64,000 bases of DNA, taken from positions 20,561,836 to 20,625,835 of the forward strand of contig CM064495.1 of NCBI GenBank assembly GCA_032716605.1, written 5' to 3'. The notes below the pieces were generated by a model. It was not told the DNA's origin, searched no databases, and saw only the letters and a program-made list of their open reading frames with translations. Within the stretch, counting starts at the first letter, position 1. Every line of letters starts with the position of its first letter. Source of the DNA: Paralithodes platypus (taxonomy: Eukaryota > Arthropoda > Malacostraca > Decapoda > Lithodidae). Below are positions 56,338-64,000 of this stretch, piece by piece. The translations under genes were made by a program, and so were the position numbers.

Positions 56338-56563
56338 AAGGAGTACAAAGGAGTACAAAGGAAATCAAGCAACAACAGATCTAGTGACCCTTCTAGGCTG
56401 CTTGTCCTCCAAAACACTGAGGATCAAGTGTCCAAACAGTGGTTTAGAGTGGGTAAGGGAACATTGGAAAGGGAACTACTGCCCTGGAACTAATGTCCGT
56501 GGCAGGACTAGGAAGTTAATAGGGGACATAGGGGTTAGTAACTGAGGGGAGGATAAAATAAAG
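56338..56563 (-). repeat. LINE C 3' UTR with terminal tandem repeats
   Basis: Shares its whole length with 25205-25437. It ends with copies of tgtactccttt, the recognition-type tail typical of CR1-like LINEs. Confidence 0.8.
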
Positions 56564-59514
56564 TTATTCATTTACAATCGCAGTCAGTCGCGGGTTTGGT
56601 GCGAGATATTTGTCTAGGCGGAATTTAAATGAATCAACGGTGCTGCAGTCTATAACGTCTCGGGGAAGCCCATTCCACAAGTTGACAACTTGATTGAAGA
56701 AGAAATTCTTAGATTCGTGTGAGTTAAAAGATTTACAAATAATTTTGCAACCGTTTCCCCGCGTGTAATTAGATTGGGCGATAGTGAAGTACTTACTACA
56801 GTTCATATTGTCGATGCCTTTGATGATTTTGAACACTTGAATTAAGTCACCTCTTAATCTGCGCTGGGTTAAAGGAAATAGATTTAATTCTCTAAGACGC
56901 TCTTCGTATGGTTTGTTCTTTAGGCTAGGTATCATTTTGGTAACTCTACGTTGAACTCGTTCTAGCTTGTTTATGTCTTTTTGGTAATAAGGGCACCAGC
57001 ATTAAACGCAGTATTCCAGAAGAGGGCGGACTAAGGAATTGTAAAGGGTTAGGATAACGTCGTTGGATTTATGCTCAAATGACCTGCCTATAAAGCCAAT
57101 TATTTTGTTTGCCTTCTTAACAACTTCTGAACATTGTTGACTCGGTTTTAGGTTACTCGATATTGTTACTCCCAGATCGGTTTCTCTGTTTACATTCTTA
57201 AGCTGAGTGCCATTCATCGAATAGTTTGCTTTCTCATTTAGGTATCCGATATGTAGTACTTTACATTTATCCGCATTGAAACTCATTTGCCAAATTTGGG
57301 CCCAATGTGACAATTTATCTAGATTGTGTTGCATATCATCAACTTGGTCTTTTGAGAGTACGCTATTTGCAATTTTTGTATCGTCAGCAAATTTTGAGAT
57401 TGTACAGGTGAGACCCTCATCTATGTCGTTGATGTAAATTAGAAAGAGAATTGGTCCTAGTACCGATCCCTGGGGTACCCCGCTACTTACATTGGTCCAT
57501 TTAGATGCCTTACCGTTTATGACTACTCTTTGCTTTCTGTCGCTGAGCCAATTTTCTATCCATTTCAACACACCGTCTTGTATTCCATGCGCTTTTAGTT
57601 TTAGCAGTAAACGTTTGTGGGGAACTTTGTCAAAGGCCTTTTGAAAATCAAGGTATATAATATCTACAGCTTTACTCTCATCGTAGAGGTTGAGGATATC
57701 GTGGAAGAAGTCTAAGAGGTTTGTTAAACAGGAACGTTTTTTACGAAAGCCGTGTTGAGTATCTTTAAGTATGTTATTTTCCTCTAAGTGATTTACGAGT
57801 CTGTCTCTTATGACCGTTTCTAGCATTTTACATACAACTGAGGTTAAGCTAATTGGACGATAGTTACGGGGTAGGGATTTGCTGCCTTTTTTGAATATCG
57901 GTGTTACGTTGGCTATCTTCCACTGATCAGGCATAGTTCCAGACTGCAAGGATTTATTGAATAGTAATGTCAGTGGTTTGGAGAGCTCATCCTTAGCTTC
58001 CTTTAGAACTCTAGGCGAGATTGTATCAGGTCCAGGCATTTTATTTACCTTGAGTTTATCTAAACAATTCAATACTTCTCTCTCTGTAACGGTGATATTG
58101 CTTAGAACATCTGAATTATCAATCTGAATCGGCGATGGTGTAGGGATATCACTGAGGTCTTCTGTTGTAAAAACTGATGCAAAGAAGGTATTGAGGGCAT
58201 TACTCATTTGTACTTCGTCTTTGGTGTATTCTCCATTTTCATCGACTAACGGTCCAACAGTTGAAGTAACTACTTTTTTCTTTCTGATATAACTATAGAA
58301 TTCTTTCAGGTTAGTTTTACTTTGATTCGCAATATGTAACTCTAGGGTCTTTTTACTTTGCTTAATTAACTTTTTGGCTTTGCGTCGTAGCTCTACAAAT
58401 TTCACCCGTTCTTCGTCTTTTTGTGAGGATTTTAATCTATCATTAGCAAATTTTTTAGCAAGCAGGCAGTTTGAAATATCTTTATTCCACCATTTGGGCT
58501 TATTATTATGGCCTGGACGCCGTATTTTCGATGGTATGCAGTCTTGCACTGCTTTTAGGTAAGTGGTTTCGAATAACTTCCAAGATGTATTTATGTCGTT
58601 ATTGTTAATTAAAAAGCTCCAGTCAGTTTCTTTAAACATAGCTCTAAGTTTATGAAAGTTTGCTTTCTTGAAATTAGGGACTTTTTCGATGCTACTATTT
58701 GGTTCGTTACTAGTAAACTTTAAAGTGAAAGTTATCGTACGATGGTCGCTGTTACTGAATTCATCACCAACATTCAAATTCTCTATTAATTCTTCTTTTG
58801 TTGCAAGTACAATGTCAAGAACGTTATTACCACGGGTCGGTGTTCGAACAAATTGATAAAGCGAACTCTCTTGCAAGTTCGTATACAAGTCATGTCCGGA
58901 GTGTGAAGTAAGAGTATCGCCCCCCTTTGTCACAGGTATATTAAAGTCCCCCCAAAATACGGTATCTTGTGAGTTACTTACATCTGCAATTTGTTCATAA
59001 ATTTCTCGGTCAATTTGCACTGATTGAGCTGGAGGTCTGTATATTAATGCAAGTATTCTTGTTGTACCTTTATTATTCTTTATTAGCACAAAAGATGTGT
59101 CGACGTTCACAATTTGAGGTTTTGACAAGAGGGTCGGGTTAAGACTTTCTTTGATATAAAATAAAACGCCACCTCCATTTTTATTTATTCGGCTTTTCTC
59201 AAACATTACATAACCGGGAAGTGAATACTCTGCTAAAAAGTCTCTATCTACTGTATTGAGCTAAGATTCTGTTATACCAATCACATCATAATTTTCTGTA
59301 AACACTAGTTCCTCTAAATCTGAAATTTATTGCGTATGCTACGAGCGTTTGCATAGAAAACCTTTAAAGTTGCGGTTTTAGAACTCACAGAACGTTCTTT
59401 AATCAAATTTTTGGTTCTGATCGGATCTACATTTACATTCATGGCTGACATCGGTCCTCGGTCGTTAACCCTGGCGGTTTTGAATTTGGGTCGTGTTGGT
59501 GGAGCTTTATCCAA
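56564..59514 (-). pseudogene. LINE C ORF2, endonuclease and reverse transcriptase
   Basis: N-terminus NLIKERSVSSKTATLKVFYANARSIRNKF, a shift near 59315, a stop at about 59263 in ITES-stop-LNT. Then one long frame: GGGVLFYIKESLNP, ALIYRPPAQSVQID, WGDFNIPVTKGGD, TRGNNVLDIVLA, NSDHRTITF (endonuclease); [85 protein letters not shown] and [11 protein letters not shown] (F-A-D-D intact). A stop at 57003 replaces Q in YCVQCW; the rest (LFPLTQRRLRGDLIQVFKI, LWNGLPRDVID) runs to 56564. The protein would nick target DNA and prime reverse transcription on it. About 980 codons. Confidence 0.92.
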
Positions 59515-59540
59515 ATTCGCGGTTCTTGACAGATTAGCAT

Positions 59541-60578
59541 TTAATTCCTTCGCAGGTTGCCGCCCTCGCTGTCTTCGGTCCTCCTTCCTGGTTGTCCTGT
59601 GCTGAGTCGATTTCTTCTCCGAAAATCCTTCACCGCATCGTTGAGAAGACGCCCAAAACGTGCTGCTCCCACCTGGTTCAGATGAACTCCATCGTCCGAA
59701 AACAAATAGTCATCGTAGTAGAAATTGTCCCAGGTGTCGACGAATCCCACGTTTTCCTTCCTGCAGAGGTTTGCTAGACAACGATTTGTGCTGGTGGCTA
59801 TGTTGTAAAATCGGCTCTCTACACCAAGCCGGGGGACGATTCCTGAGACGATGATCCTTGATGACTTCTCCTTAAACGACTTGATCAGCTGCTGGTACTT
59901 TAAAAGCAAATCTTCCGACCGGGTTCGCTGTACATCGTTGGATCCAACGTGGATGACGTACATTGTATTAGCAGGGGCCAGCTTAGATACTTCGTCAACT
60001 GCAGCAACTACGTCGTCCACACCACCATCAGGGATACAAAAAAGCTTCCTGGTCTTAGGTGCTCTGGCGCAAAACTCTGTGAGCTGACCACGTATCATCG
60101 AGTCTCCCACGAGCCGGACTTCTTCTATTTCCGCTTCGTCATCTGAGTCTGCGAGTATCTGGAAGCCGTTTTGACACTCGGTAATCGGTATGGGTTTCCT
60201 GGTCTTGGGGCAAACGTTGTTCCTCACGACACGGAAGTTGTCTTGAGGGGGAAGAGAGTTACTATTTGTTTCGTGAGTATCGGAACCATCAGATGAAATG
60301 GCTACTGCAGGCGTTGAATTGTTGGCAGTTGACGTTGGGGCGTTGGTGGCTGCTGGAGTTGCGGTGACAATTGAAGTTTGTGGTACTCCAACGTTGAGTG
60401 TTACAAACTCTTGGAGTGATTCCAGCTTCATGGTGAGGACGTTGATCTTGTTGTAGGCTTCATCTAATTTCACTGTCAAATTCTCTTGTTGCTGGCAGAG
60501 ACGGCAGACTTGAAGATCGACAGTAACAAACATGGACTCACCAAACCTACCGGCGCAGTTCGTACAAGTGCGAGGCAT
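59541..60578 (-). CDS. LINE C ORF1: zinc-ribbon, coiled-coil, SGNH-esterase protein
   Basis: An intact frame of 345 codons from an ATG at 60578. Residues 5-28 hold C-x2-C-x16-C-x2-C (C5, C8, C25, C28), a zinc ribbon. Residues 31-60 form a predicted coiled coil (VKLDEAYNKINVLTMKLE), suiting an RNA-binding trimer. Residues 68-105 are a T/S/A/N-rich linker. Residues 152-310 are an SGNH hydrolase: RLVGDSMI with Ser160, IPDGG near 183-186, HVGSNDV with Asn214, and SDDGVHL with Asp296 and His299, so all catalytic positions are present. The tail is basic. Such esterases are known from ORF1 of CR1/L2-type LINEs; their substrate is unknown. The stop is 26 bases before the ORF2 frame, suggesting a bicistronic RNA. 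Confidence 0.9.
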   Translation of the reverse strand: MPRTCTNCAGRFGESMFVTVDLQVCRLCQQQENLTVKLDEAYNKINVLTMKLESLQEFVTLNVGVPQTSIVTATPAATNAPTSTANNSTPAVAISSDGSDTHETNSNSLPPQDNFRVVRNNVCPKTRKPIPITECQNGFQILADSDDEAEIEEVRLVGDSMIRGQLTEFCARAPKTRKLFCIPDGGVDDVVAAVDEVSKLAPANTMYVIHVGSNDVQRTRSEDLLLKYQQLIKSFKEKSSRIIVSGIVPRLGVESRFYNIATSTNRCLANLCRKENVGFVDTWDNFYYDDYLFSDDGVHLNQVGAARFGRLLNDAVKDFRRRNRLSTGQPGRRTEDSEGGNLRRN

Positions 60579-60600
60579 GGTAACAGTCAGTTTCTTCAGA

Positions 60601-60690
60601 TCACTTCACTCACTTTAAAACACTTAACTCACTTTAAAACACTTAACTCACTTTAAAACACTTCACTCACTTTAGAAACACTTCAATCAC
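60601..60690. repeat. 19-20 bp tandem repeat in the LINE C 5' UTR
   Basis: Four units of ctcactttaaaacacttaa, the last two degenerate, just upstream of ORF1 on the minus strand. Confidence 0.9.
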
Positions 60691-60695
60691 TTCAA

Positions 60696-60923
60696 CCGAA
60701 AACAAATATGTTGAAATGCACAACAATAGGTTATCAGGGGTGATAGCCTAACCGAAAACAAAACATTTGAGATACGCAGAATTAGGCTTCCAGGGGCGAT
60801 AGCCTAACCAAAAGTTTAAACAAAATTGAAATACGCACCAATAGGCTACCAGCGTTGAATAGCCTAACCGAAAATAATAAAATTGAAATACGCAGAAATA
60901 GGCTACCAGGTGTGATAACCTAA
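60696..60923. repeat. 56-60 bp tandem repeat in the LINE C 5' UTR
   Basis: Four units start at 60696, 60752, 60808 and 60868, each beginning cc(g/a)aaaa and ending in tagcctaa. Each contains a potential small hairpin: aataggct on one side pairs with agcctaa on the other. Tandem repeats in 5' UTRs of LINEs often act as promoter monomers (known for some LINEs; inference here). Confidence 0.88.
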
Positions 60924-61916
60924 CCTTAAACAAATATAGATATATAACAGAATATATTACTAAATATACAATTCACCAAATAGAGATTATATAAAATAAA
61001 GTGTGACTGCACACAAGGGGTTAATATACTGTATCAACAGATGGCCCTGGTGTCACTGTAGCCTAGTAAAGCAGTAGCCTACTCTTTTTAGATAAAACAT
61101 TTTTTTTTTATCAGTCAAAGGTTACTACAAGATCGTGCAAGCACCAACTAAAATTACATTATATATAGCTACAGTAGGATACTAAATACAATATCTACTA
61201 GAGTTAATAAGAACAACAGATTGGCTGGCTATAGGCTAGGCTAGGTTTGGATTAGGTTAAAAGCTTGGCAGGTTGGGTTAGGCTAGGTTAGTTTGTACAA
61301 ATACCACCCTTAGCTTAAAGTAAAATCACTTTGAGGAGAAAAAGTCAAGAATATATCTAGGGGGAAAAGATAAATTAATGCACTTAAATTTACTACAAAA
61401 TTGGCTGGAATTTAATATGTATAATCCCCCCCAAAAAAGTTTTTTTACAAAATGGCGTCGGCGTTCGTTCCTGTAGGCAGGTTAGTTAGTACACAATATT
61501 GTTTATTAGCAAATTAATATGCAAAGCTTTACTTACATACAAGGCAGTTAAATTGATACTTACTACAGTAGGTAATGGGTAAAATTAGGGGCTACGATTT
61601 TATATCAAATAAGAAGAGAGCGTTTGTTTACAAACAAAACAAAACAAAACAACAGATGGCGCTAGTGGCGCCCTGTCCGAGCAGGAGTCTTGTGATAAAC
61701 ACAAAGTTTATCAGTCAATACACAACGAAATATCGTGCAGTGTTACTTACTAAGCTACAGGATGGTTTAACGTGCTCTTAACCACCTTTCATGCACAAGA
61801 ATGAAGAGGATGAGTAGTTAATACTCAAATTATGATCGATATCGTGAGAGAGTTGACAGAGCGTCTGCAGCGTCTGGCGGTAGCGAGGGATATTGGGTAG
61901 CAAGGGATATTCTCGG
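60924..61916 (-). other. Distal LINE C 5' UTR
   Basis: No coding. Contains clusters of taggctaggctagg motifs (about 61230-61300), aaacaaaacaaaac (about 61635) and AT-rich parts. The end at 61916 is set by LINE F resuming. Confidence 0.6.
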
Positions 61917-64000
61917 AGAGGAATCTGCCTACTCTCAGTGGTGGGTAAGGTCATGGAGAGGATGGTGACCTCCCGACTCATGTGGTGGGTGGAATCGAGG
62001 GCTCTACTACCTGCGGACATATACGGATTCCGTCCCGGCCGAGGTACGATAGATGTGCTGCTGAGATTGGAGTACCTGATACAGGATGCTTATCGGGGCA
62101 AGAGGGTCCTGCTGGCCGCCTTCATTGACATCGCTGGCGCTTTTGATTCTGCATCCCATACCGGTATTCTCTATAAGCTGAGGAAGATGGGGATGGGTGG
62201 TACAGTCCTGTCATGGTTCCGCAGCTTTCTCCAGGACAGGACTATCAGCGTATCAATCGGAACATCGGAGTCGAGACCCTTCCGTGTCCGCCGGGGGGTC
62301 ATCCAGGGTTCGAGCCTCAGCCCTCCCCTGTTTAATGCCCTGCTGTCTGATATGCCCCGCTCCCGGTCTGCTAGCACGCTGGCCTACGCAGATGATATCA
62401 CGATCGTGAGCTCCGCCAATTCCCTACAGGAGGCGCAAGAATCCCTACAGGCGGCGGTTGAGGAGTTTTACGAATGGGCGTCAGCGTAGGGTCTGCAGCT
62501 GAACACCCAGAAGAGTGCCTTGATGTGCTTCACTCTGAAGACCAAGCTCCCGGGAATACCACGTGTGGTGATGGGGGGCGAATCGATCCCATATCGGAAC
62601 CGTCATACATTCTTGGGCCTACGCTTAGATGGGCCTATCCTGACGTGGCGGGCCCATATCGACTATCTGAGGTCAGCGTGTGTGAAACGTCTAGGCCTCA
62701 TGAAGTGTATAGCCAGTTCCAAGTGGGGGGCAGCGAGGGATGACCTCCTCCGGTTCTACATGGCTTTCATACAGGGCAAGTTGGCGTATGGAAGTGCAGT
62801 GTATGGGTCTGCATCGGCCTCTGTCCTGCGGAAACTGGACCCCATCCACAACGCGGCCATACGGATCGCCCTGGGTGCTTTCTGCTCTTCACCAACAACA
62901 TCCCTCATGGCGGAAACTAGGCTGTTGCCGCTATCCTGGGTCAGGGTAATGGCAGACTGTATGTGGGCGCGACGGGTGACGGCCTTCCCTAGTACACATT
63001 CACTGGCGGCGTCACATGCCTCCTCTGGGGTATCGGTGGTGGCCCTGTTGTGGCCCTTGAAGAGCCGTAGACCCTTCCTCGTGAGAAGCCTCCTTCACTA
63101 TCGCAATCTGGGGGTAGGACCACCGTCTCCCTCGCCTGTCCCGTCAGTGTCGCCAGTACCGCCCTGGAGGGATATCTCCTCTGTGGTCAGGACCACATTC
63201 CACAGGGGTTTCAAGAAGAATACGGATGCGGGGCAAGCCAGGGTTTACTTTGCGGAGCTGACGGCAACCCGTTATGTAGGGTCCTTCAGTATCTTCACGT
63301 TCGGTTCAGTACTACCACCATCCTCGGCCACAGCAGCGGTCTACTATGAGGACCTTTCCCTCTGTCAGACGTGGCGACTCGCCGGTCACCCGGTCATAAC
63401 GGTGGAGCTCTACGCCATCCATCGGGCACTGATCTTCATACGGGCCAATCTCCAGCCGGAAAGGGTGGTCATCTACACGGATTCCCTCTCATCCCTCCAT
63501 CTCCTCCGGTCGGGCACCCCGTCGTCCAATATAGTGTTCGTCTATGATATTTTGGGTGTTCTACTACGATGTCAGGCCCCCCCTTGGTTGGTTGTGCTCC
63601 AGTGGGTTCCGTCACATACCGGTATCCTAGGCAACGAGGTGGCTGACAGGGCGGCGGCGATGGCACACTCTTCAGTGCCCCTGGAGCATCTGGACTGGGA
63701 TCAGCGTACCCATGACGCCGTCGTCAGGAGGGCATGTTGAAGCCAGTGGGATCGGGAGCTGCGTCCCCTGCTGAGATTCACTACACTGGGCAGATACCGG
63801 GACACCTCGTGCCTGCAGTCTTGGAGTCGCCACCCCCTCCGCAGACTGGACGTGGCTCTAGCGAGGCTGCGCATCAGCCACTCGGCACTGTCCCATCATC
63901 TCCATCGCCTGCGTATGGTTGCCAGCCCATCCTGCCGATGGTGTAACCTCCCTGAGACCCCAGAACATCTAGTGGAAGAGTGCCCCAGGTTCTACAGCTA
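61917..64000 (+). pseudogene. LINE F ORF2, RT core, RNase H and C-terminal zinc finger (runs off the window)
   Basis: Continues the frame cut at 56337: ICLLSVVGKVMERMVTSRL, YGFRPGRGTIDVLLRLE, FIDIAGAFDSASHTGIL, RRGVIQGSSLSPPLFNALL, STLAYADDITIVS (catalytic Y-A-D-D), a stop at 62487, then the same frame: SIPYRNRHTFLGLRLDG, FIQGKLAYGSAVYGSAS. RNase H: the first block is FTFGSVLP where T-D-G-S is expected, followed by HPVITVELYAIHRAL (E), VVIYTDSLSSLHLL (D) and LQWVPSHTGILGNEVADRAA (D). A stop at 63738 follows, then the C-terminal CRWCNLPETPEHLVEECP zinc finger reaches the window edge. RNase H plus a gag with knuckles indicates the I superfamily. Confidence 0.87.

Larger units (their letters stand above)
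56338..61916 (-). mobile_element. LINE C: nearly complete CR1-like LINE inserted in LINE F
   Basis: Minus-strand element. From its 5' side: a UTR of about 1.3 kb with tandem repeats, ORF1 (60578-59541, intact), ORF2 (about 59514-56564, three lesions) and a 3' UTR ending in tandem tgtactccttt units at 56338. LINE F codons stop exactly at one side and resume at the other, so the insertion interrupts the RT gene between its P-S-S and I-C-L-L-S positions. It is the best-preserved element in the window and the same family as LINE B. Confidence 0.9.

Noticed and set aside
60601..60923. CRISPR-like array
   Set aside because: Units are adjacent without unique spacers, lie in a LINE 5' UTR, and the genome is eukaryotic.

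Overview
The window reads as invertebrate nuclear DNA built almost entirely of transposable elements, most of them broken and many nested in one another. I see no host gene, no functional tRNA or rRNA gene and no CRISPR array. Eukaryotic origin is clear from non-LTR and LTR retrotransposons, tRNA-derived SINEs, TTAA- and 8-bp-TSD MITEs and long (TA)n, (GA)n and (TG)n microsatellites. A crustacean or other arthropod is a reasonable guess from the SINE and LINE types, but nothing here proves it.

Left block (1-14.8 kb): remnants of a LINE ORF1, a tRNA-derived SINE, then a minus-strand CR1-like LINE ('LINE A', 1.7-14.76 kb). LINE A was hit by a short A-tailed retroposon (3662-3945), a TTAA-flanked piggyBac-type MITE (4376-4809) and an 8.8-kb Gypsy element of the Gmr1 type (5221-14002; 1792-bp LTRs, 4-bp TSD). 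The Gypsy element itself carries an hAT MITE (9037-9787).

Middle block (14.8-33.8 kb): microsatellites, a perfect-looking snapback hairpin, a LINE reverse transcriptase tail, and a minus-strand LINE ('LINE-D', copy D1). D1 is split into 16680-16965, 25438-28279 and 33742-33785. The first gap holds a plus-strand CR1-like LINE (B), itself opened in its 3' UTR by another CR1-like LINE (E, minus) plus a head-to-head inverted pair of Penelope-like 5' fragments between (TA)n tracts. The second gap is a 5462-bp DNA transposon (28280-33741) with 439-bp terminal inverted repeats, a TAA target duplication and a decayed gene of about 1530 codons with a FEN1/PIN-like nuclease segment. This is the most unusual element of the window.

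33.8-43.3 kb: about 2.2 kb of low-coding DNA with one decayed secreted-like reading frame, then two more LINE-D copies arranged tail to tail (D2 plus, D3 minus), D3 carrying a 455-bp insertion, then a tRNA-like SINE.

43.3-51.5 kb: a complete BEL/Pao retrotransposon (minus, 8272 bp, 5-bp TSD CGTGC) holding a SINE, a second copy of the A-tailed retroposon, and a truncated LINE in its right LTR.

53.1-64 kb: an I-type LINE ('LINE F', plus; gag with three zinc knuckles, endonuclease, RT, RNase H) that runs off the right edge and is interrupted by the best-preserved element of the window, CR1-like LINE C (minus, 56338-61916), with an intact esterase-type ORF1 and an ORF2 carrying about three lesions.

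Coordinates of element ends marked by target duplications are exact to the base; other boundaries are estimates by eye.
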